Of a stretch of 64,000 bases of DNA, positions 9,287 through 17,342 are shown piece by piece (the stretch's first letter is position 1; each line of letters begins with the position of its first letter). A model generated the notes under the pieces. That model was given only the letters and a program-made list of their open reading frames with translations. It had not been told where the DNA came from and did no database searches. Source of the DNA: JACVRW01 sp963739095 (GTDB taxonomy: Bacteria; Actinomycetota; Thermoleophilia; Solirubrobacterales; Thermoleophilaceae); contig CAVTZF010000033.1 in the NCBI GenBank assembly GCA_963739095.1, forward strand, positions 35,722 through 99,721, written 5' to 3'. Both the position numbers and the translations under genes were made by a program.

Positions 9287-9321
9287 AACGCCAGGCCCGC
9301 CAGCACGGCGGGCCTGGCGTT
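9287..9321 (+). terminator. strong hairpin terminator after the secreted protein gene
   Basis: AACGCCAGGCCCGCC (9287-9301) pairs perfectly with GGCGGGCCTGGCGTT (9307-9321) over 15 bp around a 5-nt loop. It starts 5 bp after the stop at 9281. There is no long U tract, as is common for actinobacterial terminators. Confidence 0.8.
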
Positions 9322-9367
9322 CAGCACCGCGCACATAGACCGCCCCTGACGGAGATACGGAGACAAC

Positions 9368-10513
9368 GTGAGTAACAAGACCATTGTCATCGGCGCGGGC
9401 CCGGCCGGCCTGGCCGCCGCGGCGGAGCTTGGTCGCGCCGGCATCCCCGCGGTCGTGCTCGAGCGCGCCGACGCCATCGGCGCGGCCTGGCGCGGCCGCT
9501 ATGACCGCCTACGCCTGAACACGAGTCGTCTGACCTCCAAGCTCCCTGCGATGCGCTACCGGCGCGGGACGAGCCTCTTCCCCACACGCGATGAGTTCGT
9601 GCGCTACCTGGAGGACTACTCCGAGCGCAATGAGCTCGACGTGCGCCTCGGCACCCAGGCGGCGCGGATCGACCGCGATGGCCGCTCCTGGCTTCTGCGC
9701 ACCTCGGCGGGCGAGATGGCCGCGGCCCAGGTAGTCGTCGCCACCGGCTACGAGCACACGGCCCACGTCCCTGACTGGCCCGGCCGCCACCGCTACCCGC
9801 GACCGCTCGTCCACGCGGCCGAGTACCGCAATGCGGAGCCGTACCGCGACCTCGATGTGCTTGTCGTCGGCCCGGGATCCTCCGGCATCGAAATCGCCTA
9901 TGACCTCGCCACCGGCGGAGCACGCGGCGTCCGGCTTGCAGTGCGCACGCCGCCCAACATCCTGCTGCGCTCCCAGGCCGGGCTTCCCGGCGACCTGCCG
10001 GCGCTGGCCATGCTGCGCCTACCGACGACGATCGCCGACGCCCAGATCAAGCTGGTCCGGCGCTTCGCCATCGGCAACCTGGACGGGCACGGACTCACCC
10101 AGCCGGCCGAAGGCGTCTTCGCTCGGCTGGCGCGCGACGCCAAGACCCCGGCGATCGTCGATCGCCCGATGGTCGACGCGATCAAGGACGGCCGCATCGA
10201 GATCACCGCCGCAGTCGACGCCCTCGACGGCACAGGGGTGCAGCTGGCCGATGGAACGCGAGTCGAGCCCCATGCGATCGTCGCCGCGACCGGCTATCGC
10301 CGCGGGCTCGAGCCGCTCGTCGGGCATCTCGGCGTGCTCGACGACCGCGGTCTGCCCATTGTTCATGGCGGGGGTGCGGCGGCGCCCGGCCTCCGCTTCA
10401 TCGGCTATCTGCCTCGTCCCGGGCAGATCCGCAGCCTCGGCCGCGAGGCGAGGCGGGCAGCCAGGGCGGTCGCGCGAGAGAACGCCATCCCCGCTGCCAG
10501 GCCCGTCACCTAG
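9368..10513 (+). CDS. FAD/NAD(P)-dependent flavin monooxygenase-like oxidoreductase
   Basis: 381 residues related to flavin-containing and YUCCA-type monooxygenases. The FAD Rossmann motif opens the protein (TIVIGAGPAGLAAAAELGRA); the NAD(P) motif is VLVVGPGSSGIEIAYDLA near residue 160; ATGYEHTAHVPDWPG and AATGYRRGLEPLVG are the typical late ATG motifs. The GTG start has GGAG about 8 nt upstream. Its stop overlaps the stop of the convergent RNase Z gene by 4 bp. The substrate is unknown: a small amine, sulfide or ketone would be typical. Confidence 0.88.
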   Translation: MSNKTIVIGAGPAGLAAAAELGRAGIPAVVLERADAIGAAWRGRYDRLRLNTSRLTSKLPAMRYRRGTSLFPTRDEFVRYLEDYSERNELDVRLGTQAARIDRDGRSWLLRTSAGEMAAAQVVVATGYEHTAHVPDWPGRHRYPRPLVHAAEYRNAEPYRDLDVLVVGPGSSGIEIAYDLATGGARGVRLAVRTPPNILLRSQAGLPGDLPALAMLRLPTTIADAQIKLVRRFAIGNLDGHGLTQPAEGVFARLARDAKTPAIVDRPMVDAIKDGRIEITAAVDALDGTGVQLADGTRVEPHAIVAATGYRRGLEPLVGHLGVLDDRGLPIVHGGGAAAPGLRFIGYLPRPGQIRSLGREARRAARAVARENAIPAARPVT

Positions 10514-11469
10514 CCCGCCGGCTCCGCCACCGGCTCCGGCGGGCTCTCCGACGCCCGCACCAGCACCGGCGCGCCGCGCTCCGGGAACGGGATCTCGATG
10601 CGGTCGAAGTCGCGCGGCACCACCACGTTGTCGAACGCGCCGCGTGCCTCCTCGCGCACCTGGCCGCCCGAATAGCGCGGCGAGATGTGCGTGAGGGCCA
10701 GCATCTCGACCCCAGCCGCGGCCGCGAGCGCGGCCGCGCCCGCCGCCGTCGAGTGGCGCGTCTCGCGCGCCCGCTCGGCGTCCTCCTCCATGAACGTGGC
10801 CTCATGGACGAGCAGGTCGGCCTCCCAGGCGACGAGCCGGGTCATGTCGCAGGGCGCGGTGTCGCCGGTCAGCACGACCTTGCGCCCCCGCCGCGCCTCG
10901 CCCATCACCTGGTCCGGCCGCACCCCGCCGACCGTCTCGCCGCGCTGGAGGCGCCCGAAGTCGGGGCCTGGCGCGACACCGAGCTCGCGCGCGCGATCAG
11001 GGTCGAACACCCCCGGGCGCGGGTCCTCGACGAACGCGTAGCCGAGGCCGGTGACGGCATGGTCTACCTCGAAGGCGCAGATCCGGTAGCCGTCGCGTTC
11101 GAGCTCGTCGTTGGGCTCGAGCTCGACGAGCGCAAGCGGGAACGTCAGCCGCCCCACGACCGGCCGCAGCTGCTCGAACAGCCGTCGCAGGCCGCGCGGG
11201 CCGTAGACGGTCAGCTCGCGCTCGCGCTGGCGCAGCGCGAACGTCTTCAGCATCCCGGGCAGCCCCAGCACGTGGTCGGCGTGGAAGTGCGTGAGCAGGA
11301 GCTCCTCGAGCTCGACCAGCCCGACCGAGCGCATCAGCTGGCGCTGGGTGCCCTCGCCGCAGTCCACGAGCAGGCGGTCGCCACCGCGCCGGACGAGCGT
11401 GGCCGGCAGGCCGCGGCGCGAGCTCGGTGACGAGCCGGCCGTGCCGAGGAAGAGCACGTCGAGGTCCAT
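10510..11469 (-). CDS. rnz: ribonuclease Z
   Basis: RNase Z cuts the 3' trailer of tRNA precursors lacking encoded CCA; the tRNA-Arg in this window lacks CCA. The 319 residues open MDLDVLFLGTAGSSPSSRRG, carry the metallo-beta-lactamase motif LLTHFHADHVLGLPG, the GDTAPCDM aspartate, the exosite region and the late HEATF and THISPRYSG histidines. Length and motif order match bacterial RNase Z. The ATG is 21 bp from the end of the upstream phosphodiesterase gene, so the two may be co-transcribed. Confidence 0.93.
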   Translation of the reverse strand: MDLDVLFLGTAGSSPSSRRGLPATLVRRGGDRLLVDCGEGTQRQLMRSVGLVELEELLLTHFHADHVLGLPGMLKTFALRQRERELTVYGPRGLRRLFEQLRPVVGRLTFPLALVELEPNDELERDGYRICAFEVDHAVTGLGYAFVEDPRPGVFDPDRARELGVAPGPDFGRLQRGETVGGVRPDQVMGEARRGRKVVLTGDTAPCDMTRLVAWEADLLVHEATFMEEDAERARETRHSTAAGAAALAAAAGVEMLALTHISPRYSGGQVREEARGAFDNVVVPRDFDRIEIPFPERGAPVLVRASESPPEPVAEPAG

Positions 11470-11490
11470 GGGCTGTCCTATGTTGCCGGG

Positions 11491-11982
11491 TCAGAGCTCT
11501 ATGAGCTCGAAACGGACCTCGCCGTCCTCCACGCGCGCGATGCCCATCGTGTGCCGCGGGGCCCGCCGCCTCTCGGTCGGGCTGCCGGGATTGAAGATCT
11601 GGAAGCCGTCGTCGCCGCGCTCGTGCAGCGGCATGTGCGAGTGCCCGAAGACGAGCGCCTGCGCGCGGCCACCGAAGCGGTCTCGCATGCGCGCGAGCCG
11701 GCCGGGGCGCGCGCCCGCGTCGTGCAGCATCGCGATGTGCACGCCGGCAGCCTCGACCACCCGCTCGGCCGGCAGCAGCCCGCGCAGCTCGGCGCTGTCC
11801 ACGTTGCCGTGCACACCCACGAGCGGCGGGCCGATCGTCTCGAGCGCGTGCAGCACCGGCGCCGTCGAGAAGTCGCCCGCGTGCAGGAGCAGGTCGGCCG
11901 CGGCGATGCGGCGCACGCACTCGTCCGGGAGCGTGCGAGGACCCCGCGGCAGGTGGGTGTCGGAGATGACCGCGATCAGCAT
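11491..11982 (-). CDS. YfcE/MJ0936-type metallophosphoesterase
   Basis: 163 residues of the calcineurin-like fold in its small YfcE form. The metal ligands are seen in order: VISDTHLP, HAGDFS, GVHGNVDS, LHDAGA and VFGHSHMPLHE; the C-terminal signature is IFNPGSPTERR. Relatives hydrolyse phosphodiesters, some acting on cyclic nucleotides; the physiological substrate is not known. It lies just upstream of rnz on the same strand and divergent from the dehydrogenase at 12048. Confidence 0.9.
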   Translation of the reverse strand: MLIAVISDTHLPRGPRTLPDECVRRIAAADLLLHAGDFSTAPVLHALETIGPPLVGVHGNVDSAELRGLLPAERVVEAAGVHIAMLHDAGARPGRLARMRDRFGGRAQALVFGHSHMPLHERGDDGFQIFNPGSPTERRRAPRHTMGIARVEDGEVRFELIEL

Positions 11983-12032
11983 CGGGCTGGCCAGATCATG
12001 GCGCGGGCTTGCCCGCCCGGGTTCGGCGCGCT

Positions 12033-12038
12033 TAGGCT
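12033..12038 (+). promoter_or_regulatory. -10 box TAGGCT of a likely leaderless gene
   Basis: TAGGCT lies 9 nt before the ATG at 12048, and no Shine-Dalgarno fits between. The same arrangement occurs before 46391 and 52907. Confidence 0.55.
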
Positions 12039-12047
12039 AGCCGCCGC

Positions 12048-13100
12048 ATGCGAGCGCTTACGGTGGTGCCGCTCAAGCCGGGCTCGGCCGCCGTCGTCGA
12101 CATCGAGGAGCCCACGCCCGGCCCTGGCGAACTCCTCGTCGACGGCATCGCGCTGGGCGTCTGCGGCACGGACCGCGAGATCGCGGCGGGCAGCTACGGC
12201 TGGGCGCCCCCGGGCCGTGAGCGGCTCGTGCTCGGCCACGAGTCGCTCGGGCGCGTGCGCGAGGCGCCCGAGGGAAGCGGGTTCGAGGAGGGCGACCTGG
12301 TCGTCGGCGTTGTCCGGCGGCCGGATCCGGTCCCCTGCGGCGCCTGCGCGCGCGGCGAGTTCGACATGTGCCGCAACGGCGAGTACACCGAGCGCGGCAT
12401 CAAGCAGATCGACGGCTTCGGCTCGGAACGCTGGACCGTCGAGGCCGACTACGCCATGAAGCTCGAGCCAGGGCTCGACCAGGTCGGCGTCCTGATGGAG
12501 CCGACCACGATCGTCGCCAAGGCCTGGGACCACATCGACCGGATCGGCTCCCGCGCCTACTTCGCCCCGGAGCGCGCCCTAATCACCGGCGCGGGGACGA
12601 TCGGCCTGCTGGCAGCGCTGCTCGGCGTCCAGCGCGGGCTCGACGTGCACGTCCTGGATCGGGTGGAGGAGGGCATCAAGCCGGAGCTGGTGGAGGCACT
12701 CGGCGCCACCTACCACACGACCGATGCGGAGACGATCGAGGAGGTCGCTCCTCCTGACGTCGTCGTCGAGGCAACCGGCGTGCCACAGCTGGTCTTCGAC
12801 GTCATGCAGCACAACGCCAGCGCCGCCGTCGTGTGCCTGACGGGCGTCTCCCCCGTCGGTCGTGACATCAGCATCGACGCGGGCCAGCTCGGGCGAGACA
12901 TCGTGCTAGCGAACGACGTGATCTTCGGCTCCGTCAATGCCAACCTGGGTCACTACGAGCTCGCCGCCCGCTCGCTCGCGAGCGCGGAGCGCGGCTGGCT
13001 CGAGCGGATGATCACTCGGCGTGTTCCGCTGGGGCAGTTCGAGGAGGCCCTCGACTCGCGCCCGGAGGACGTCAAGGTCGTCCTCGACCTGCAGGCATGA
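12048..13100 (+). CDS. zinc-dependent glucose 1-dehydrogenase-like MDR dehydrogenase
   Basis: 350 residues of the medium-chain dehydrogenase/reductase superfamily, closest in layout to archaeal-type glucose 1-dehydrogenase. The catalytic zinc site has GVCGTDREI and LVLGHESLG; the structural zinc cysteines appear as CGACARGEFDMCRNG; the Rossmann motif is ALITGAGTIGLLAALLG. The MEPTTIVAKAWDH segment is typical of the glucose dehydrogenase branch. It probably oxidises an aldose C1 hydroxyl with NAD(P). No sugar operon surrounds it, so the substrate is inferred from family only. Confidence 0.87.
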   Translation: MRALTVVPLKPGSAAVVDIEEPTPGPGELLVDGIALGVCGTDREIAAGSYGWAPPGRERLVLGHESLGRVREAPEGSGFEEGDLVVGVVRRPDPVPCGACARGEFDMCRNGEYTERGIKQIDGFGSERWTVEADYAMKLEPGLDQVGVLMEPTTIVAKAWDHIDRIGSRAYFAPERALITGAGTIGLLAALLGVQRGLDVHVLDRVEEGIKPELVEALGATYHTTDAETIEEVAPPDVVVEATGVPQLVFDVMQHNASAAVVCLTGVSPVGRDISIDAGQLGRDIVLANDVIFGSVNANLGHYELAARSLASAERGWLERMITRRVPLGQFEEALDSRPEDVKVVLDLQA

Positions 13101-13140
13101 CGGGCTCGGCCTGGCGTGCGGCAAGGAGCTCGAGGCGATG

Positions 13141-13146
13141 TAGCCT
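13141..13146 (+). promoter_or_regulatory. -10 box of the tRNA-Arg gene
   Basis: TAGCCT lies 10 nt before the first base of the tRNA, the expected place for its promoter. Confidence 0.45.
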
Positions 13147-13156
13147 TGCCCTCCCG

Positions 13157-13229
<73 letters not shown>

Positions 13230-13370
13230 TAGAACCGCAGGTCGTGCCAGCAAGGTTCACGCGGGTTCACGAAGGGCCACGATCCCGCCCCACGACCGGC
13301 ATCGAGGGTGATCGGTGCCACCCGATCGCCGATCCCGAGCGGGCCCGCCGGAGGGCCGATTTCGGGGCCG

Positions 13371-13410
13371 TTGTGTCACGGATCTGTGTCACGAAACGGC
13401 CGTGACACAC
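13371..13410. repeat. direct and inverted TGTGTCACG repeats
   Basis: TGTGTCACG occurs at about 13372 and again at 13385, and its reverse complement CGTGACACA at 13401. The second and third copies form an 8-9 bp hairpin with a 7-nt loop. The stretch 13230-13493 holds no gene I can support; this is its only obvious structure. Confidence 0.6.
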
Positions 13411-13493
13411 AATCCGGCCGACCTGCCACCCTCGGCGCCGCGCTGGCCGCCTAACTGTGGCGGCCGGCGAGATTCAGTTCTCCTGCGGCCGGT

Positions 13494-13814
13494 TTAACCG
13501 GGGCGGCGGTCCGAATCCGCCGTCAGCGGCCACTCGGGCGGCGCTGGCGGAGGCTGTCGGCCGTTGTCCGGCGGCCGGTCCGGGGACGGCAAATGCGAAG
13601 CATGCTTCGCATTTGTGGCGCGTTCGCGGGCGAGGTCGGCCTTGACGGTGGCTGGCGAGATCCCGCGGGTGGCCGCGATCCGGTTGAGCGAGTCGCCTTG
13701 GTCGCGCAGCCGGGTTGCTTCGCGCTGTCTGAGCCTGACGCCTACCGGCATCCCGGTCGGGACGCCGGTCTGTGTCTCGAGTGCCGGGGTCGACCGTAGC
13801 CGACCCCGGCGCAC
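13494..13814 (-). CDS. small protein with a possible helix-turn-helix segment (doubtful gene)
   Basis: A 106-codon frame whose middle part, LRQREATRLRDQGDSLNRIA followed by ATRGISPATVKADLARERAT, reads like the helix-turn-helix of recombinase- or sigma-like proteins. The flanks are Pro/Arg-rich and unconvincing, and the frame spans the 26-bp palindrome, which encodes NAKHASHL. It may be a remnant of a mobile-element gene next to the tRNA. Codon bias is weaker than in neighbouring genes. Function and even reality are uncertain. Confidence 0.35.
   Translation of the reverse strand: MRRGRLRSTPALETQTGVPTGMPVGVRLRQREATRLRDQGDSLNRIAATRGISPATVKADLARERATNAKHASHLPSPDRPPDNGRQPPPAPPEWPLTADSDRRPG
13590..13615. 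repeat. perfect 26-bp palindrome
   Basis: The half-site CAAATGCGAAGCA is followed directly by its exact reverse complement, with no spacer. It is more AT-rich than its surroundings. It lies 360 bp past the tRNA and could be a REP-like element, a protein binding site or a small transposable hairpin. It occurs only once in this window. Confidence 0.8.
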
Positions 13815-13817
13815 CTG

Positions 13818-14712
13818 CTACCTGCGGATGCGAGTGTTGACCGTCTTGATGACGGTCGCGCCCGTGGTCGGCTTGAAGGCCAGCTTGAGCTTGACCTTGA
13901 CCTTGGGCTTGCTCTTGAGCAGGCGCTTGCCCGCCTTGGTCGGCTTGATCACGAGCGTGACTGCGCCCGCCTGGGTCGCCGTCATGCTGCCCTTGGCGAG
14001 CAGCTTCTTGCCCTTGTACGCCTTGCCGGTCACGAGGCCGGGGCCGTTGACCCTGGCGGCGACGAGAAGCTTGCCTCGGTGAGGACTAAGCACCGGACCG
14101 AGGACCAGCTTCGGCGCGGGCGTTATGGGTGTTGCGACCGGAGGCGTGGTGCTTCACCGCCACCGCCGGCCGCCGCCACCGGAGCCACCGCCGCCACCGC
14201 ACCGTCGTTGCAGGCGTTGTCCCGGGCGCCGGCCAAGAACACCGTGTCGAACGCATCCGTGATGGCCGTGTCCATGCCGGGTCCGCACGAAATGGTTGTC
14301 GAGTCGAGCCGTTCGCGCGTGTCAGCGCAGTCGTTGCCGTAGTGCAGCGCGACATGGACCGTCTCGTCAGCCCCGTGCGGCCCGACCGTCACCCGGTCGT
14401 CGCCGAAGTTGGTGTAGACGGACGAGATTGACGCGGCTCCGTGCGCGTGCAGGTCACCTGATTGGAACCTTCCTGCACACAGGTCACGTCGGCGCTGTTC
14501 TGCACCGCTAGGAACACCCCGGCGGGATCGCTGATCCTGGTCTGATTCGGCGCTGGCTCGGTGACGTTGACGATGTTGTCAGCCGTCTCCCCCGACTCGG
14601 TGACACCGATGTCGGTGAACTCTACGTTGACTTGCGTGGCAGCCTGCGCCATCGGCGCAGCCATCGCCACCGCGCAAGCGGCGACCACCACCCCCAGAAT
14701 TGTCCTTCGCAT
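13818..14712 (-). pseudogene. secreted repeat-type protein, broken by two frameshifts (paralogous leader to next gene)
   Basis: The start MRRTILGVVVAACAVAMAAP is a signal peptide preceded by AGAGGA. The first frame runs through VTESGETADNIVNVTEPAPN to VTCTRT. A second frame continues SISSVYTNFGDDRVTVGPHG and CADTRERLDSTTISCGPGMD, a Cys/Asp-rich pattern like calcium-binding secreted proteins. A third frame holds a Lys-rich beta domain (LVAARVNGPGLVTGKAYKGK...IKTVNTRIRR). Adding one base near 14439 and one near 14155 makes a single reading of exactly 299 codons. Both missing bases are in or next to G runs. The leader and upstream 150 bp are duplicated at 15546-15695. Confidence 0.65.
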
Positions 14713-14820
14713 TGCAGTCCTCTCAGAAGGGAAAGCCGAACAGAGGACCAACTCGCCTCCGCCCGGCTATTTCCGAAGACGGCCCGTTCTTAGCTCTCGT
14801 CCCGCCCCCGTCGCCGCTTC
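14668..14820 (-). repeat. duplicated promoter plus signal-peptide segment, copy 1
   Basis: About 150 bp covering the 5' untranslated region, ribosome site and first signal-peptide codons of the secreted gene at 13818-14712. It matches 15546-15695 closely, with a 3-bp length difference inside the signal peptide and a few substitutions. The 60 bp between 14821 and the end of the next gene hold nothing else. Confidence 0.85.
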
Positions 14821-14881
14821 CCCCCTACTTGCGGATGCGAGCGCTGACCATCTTTGCGACAGGGCCTCCCGTCAATCAGCG

Positions 14882-15587
14882 CTAGTGGTTCAGCGGCGGG
14901 AGGCGGATGGTCAGCGCGTTCTTGTGGTCACTGATCCCCCCGCCGAGGGCACTGTGGTAATCAGAGCTCAGCCGTGCTGTCTGTCCCGGCCTGGCGACCG
15001 GGGCTGGCTCGCCGACCTTGGTCCCAGAGACGAGCTGGGGCAGACCGATCGTGGCCGGCTCGCCGCACCGGGGCATTCCCACCTGCTTGTCACGAATGAG
15101 GCCGATCTGTCCGGCAATCCGCCAACGGTTCTTGTAGCGGCCCGTCGTCGGGCCGAAGAAGGTGATGCGTGAATCCACATCCCATTTGGCGCCCTTCAGC
15201 GAGAACGTCTCGGTGAAGCTAATGGGGCCTATGCAACTGGGAGACTGTTCGATGGCTCCGAGTCACGGTCCCGTCCGCGATCCTGTAGACGACCTGGATC
15301 TGGTTGCCGAGGACCTTGACCCGCTCGCGCTTCAGCTTGAGATCGGGAATCCGCCAGCGATCGGTGAAGCTGCTACTTTCGCTGGCCGGCGTGGGCACCG
15401 GGAGGCAGCCACCGCAAGGGCTGGCCTGCCCGGCCGGTGACCCCGCGTAGAAGTCATAGCGGGAGCCCGTCACGCTCCCCTTGAGAGACGCAGGCCACTT
15501 GTAATTCGCAGAGTGAGCGGCGTTTGCGGAAGCGGGGATGGCGAGCACCGCGCAAGCGGCCACCACCCCCAGAATTGTCCTTCGCAT
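14882..15587 (-). pseudogene. secreted protein of unknown function, one frameshift near 15258
   Basis: The signal peptide MRRTILGVVAACAVLAIPAS is nearly identical to that of the gene downstream, but the mature part is unrelated: YKWPASLKGSVTGSRYDFYA, a CGGC pair, then RWRIPDLKLKRERVKVLGNQ. After the shift, another frame continues CIGPISFTETFSLKGAKWDV and RITFFGPTTGRYKNRWRIAG to NALTIRLPPLNH. Dropping one base near 15258 gives exactly 235 codons. The beta-rich pattern is that of secreted Solirubrobacterales proteins of unknown role. No catalytic motif is visible. Confidence 0.6.
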
Positions 15588-15695
15588 TGCAGTCCTCTCA
15601 GAAGGGAAAGCCGAACGGAGGACCAACTCGCCACGGCCCGGCTATTTCCGAGAACGGCCCGTTCTTAGCTCTCGTCCCGCCCCCGTCGCCGCTTC
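15546..15695 (-). repeat. duplicated promoter plus signal-peptide segment, copy 2
   Basis: Partner of 14668-14820 at an offset of 875-878 bp. It contains the AGAGGA ribosome site and the start of the gene at 14882-15587. The remaining non-coding DNA up to 15884 is GC-rich with no feature I can support. Confidence 0.85.
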
Positions 15696-15884
15696 GGCGG
15701 GGGCGCGGGTACGGCCGCAGCCGCCCCGCTCGGAGCCGCCACGGCAAGGGTGAGCCGCTGCCGGGGTGAAGCCGCCGGCCCCGGAGAGTTCGTCCCCCTC
15801 GGGTACGCTGACGACAGCACGAGGCCCGGCGTCCCCCTGGGTTCCACCGCCGTAGTCACGACCCCCCGATATGCAGGGAATACG

Positions 15885-15890
15885 TACTAT
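15885..15890 (+). promoter_or_regulatory. -10 box TACTAT of a likely leaderless gene
   Basis: TACTAT sits 12 nt before the ATG at 15903 and supports that start over an in-frame one at 15750. Confidence 0.5.
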
Positions 15891-15902
15891 CGGGCGCGCC
15901 TC

Positions 15903-16250
15903 ATGGCTGTCCGACGCATCATGCCCTACTACGAGTCACCGGACCTCGAGGCCACGCGCGTCTTCTATACGCGGGTGCTCGGTCTCGAGGAGGGCACCTT
16001 CGGCGGCGGCTACGTCGGCTTTGGATCCGGCCAGGCGCAGGTCGTCTTCGCGCCCTCCGGCGTGGAGCCGGTCCTACCGGACATGGGCGTGGACGTCGAT
16101 TCGCGTGAGGCCGTCGATGCGGCCCACGCTGAAGCAGTGCGGGCCGGGCACGAGGTGATCTACGGTCCGGTTGACGAGCCCTGGGGCGTCCGTCGCTTCT
16201 TCGTTCGCGATCCGCAGGGTGTCGTCATCAGCGTGCTGGCCCACGGGTAG
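15903..16250 (+). CDS. VOC-family (glyoxalase/bleomycin-resistance-like) protein
   Basis: 115 residues, one VOC domain made of two beta-alpha-beta-beta-beta units: IMPYYESPDLEATRVFYTRV at the start and FFVRDPQGVVISVLAHG at the end, where the metal-ligand Glu of the standard motif DPxGxxxE is replaced. It is therefore closer to the antibiotic-binding or unknown branch than to active glyoxalase. The start was chosen because of the TACTAT box; a reading 51 codons longer has no family support. Confidence 0.8.
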   Translation: MAVRRIMPYYESPDLEATRVFYTRVLGLEEGTFGGGYVGFGSGQAQVVFAPSGVEPVLPDMGVDVDSREAVDAAHAEAVRAGHEVIYGPVDEPWGVRRFFVRDPQGVVISVLAHG

Positions 16251-16363
16251 TCACCGGCTCGCCGATCAGCGCCGGCAGACGGCGAGGATTTCCAGAGTCA
16301 CCGGGTTGTCCTGGTCTGCAGCTTCTGCCACAGTCCTCGAACGCGTACGAGGAGCCCAGAAGC

Positions 16364-16843
16364 GTGAGCGAGCACACGCCGGCGATCGACTTCGAGAACC
16401 TCCCCGCCCCGAGCGAGGGCTTCGTCATGACCCAGTTCATCACCGTACGCGACGTTGCTCGGTCCCGTGCGTTCTACTCCGAGGTCCTCGGCGGCCAGGT
16501 CGTACTGGAGGAGAACCCATGCATGATCAAGCTCGCCAACTCGTGGCTGATCATGAACCCAGGCGGTGGCCCCACCCCGGATAAGCCCAACATCTCGGTC
16601 GTCAACTACGAGCCCGGGGACACGGTGTCCAGCTTCATGAATCTGCGCGTCGCCGACATCCAGGCGTGCTATGAGCAATGGAGCTCAAGAGGGGCCGAGT
16701 TCGTGACGCCGCCGATCGATCGCGGCGCCGAGATCCGCTGCTACATGCGCGACCCCGACGGCTACCTGATCGAAGTCGGCCAGTCCACCGGACTGCTCAA
16801 AGGAAAACTCGCCAAGAAGCGGCCTGAAGATCTGCCCGGCTAA
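16364..16843 (+). CDS. VOC-family protein
   Basis: 159 residues beginning SEHTPAIDFENLPAPSEGFV, with the domain start QFITVRDVARSRAFYSEVLG and the end CYMRDPDGYLIEVGQSTGLL, which keeps the DPDGxxxE metal motif. The C-terminal LLKGKLAKKRPEDLPG is a charged tail. The GTG start has GAGGAG 9 nt upstream. The stop overlaps the stop of the convergent DUF1003 gene by 3 bp. It follows another VOC gene by 113 bp, but the two are not close paralogues. Confidence 0.85.
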   Translation: MSEHTPAIDFENLPAPSEGFVMTQFITVRDVARSRAFYSEVLGGQVVLEENPCMIKLANSWLIMNPGGGPTPDKPNISVVNYEPGDTVSSFMNLRVADIQACYEQWSSRGAEFVTPPIDRGAEIRCYMRDPDGYLIEVGQSTGLLKGKLAKKRPEDLPG

Positions 16844-17319
16844 GGGCGACTCACCTGCTTCAAGATCTGCCTCGACAGGTTGAGCAGCTCCGCGTTCTGC
16901 TTGTGCTCCTGCTGAACCATCGTCCACTGCTCGTCGGCGACCACCTGCCGCTTCGCGTCGGCGCGGTTCTGGCTGATCATCACGAAGGTCGAGAGGAAGA
17001 TCGCCTCCAGCGAGACGATCATCGTGAGCAGCCCGAAGGGGTAATCCTCGACGCCGAAGCCAATCCAGCAGGCGAACCAGAGGATGTGGATGTAGACGAA
17101 CAGCATCGAGCCTGAGAACGCCGTGATCCTGTCGGCGACCCTGTTCTGCGCTGCCTCGGCCCGTTCCTTTTCGTGCTCGAGCAGCGCCGGATCGATCGGG
17201 TCCTTCAGCTTGGGCACCGGAACCAGGACCTTGTGCAACCGGCGCCCGAGCTTGCGGTGGTCCGGCCCCCCGTTGGGAGCTCCGCGTGTCGTCGCGTGAG
17301 GTGCGTGGTCGTTTGACAT
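16840..17319 (-). CDS. DUF1003 membrane protein
   Basis: 159 residues with the DUF1003 pattern: a cytoplasmic charged N-terminus, ADRITAFSGSMLFVYIHILW and LLTMIVSLEAIFLSTFVMIS as two membrane helices, then a helical coiled tail (QNRADAKRQVVADEQWTMVQ). Family members are small inner-membrane proteins of unknown function, sometimes associated with Mg or Mn homeostasis. It forms a same-strand group with the HdeD-like and DUF1269 genes upstream, suggesting an envelope or stress operon. Confidence 0.88.
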   Translation of the reverse strand: MSNDHAPHATTRGAPNGGPDHRKLGRRLHKVLVPVPKLKDPIDPALLEHEKERAEAAQNRVADRITAFSGSMLFVYIHILWFACWIGFGVEDYPFGLLTMIVSLEAIFLSTFVMISQNRADAKRQVVADEQWTMVQQEHKQNAELLNLSRQILKQVSRP

Positions 17320-17342
17320 CTTGGTTCCCCTCGAATCGGTTG

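Noticed and set aside
15700..15880. Possible c-di-AMP (ydaO-type) riboswitch: GGGGTGAAGCC followed later by GACAGC
   Set aside because: Only two short pieces resemble the consensus, the GGGGGA core is missing, and the following gene is an ordinary VOC protein that looks leaderless.
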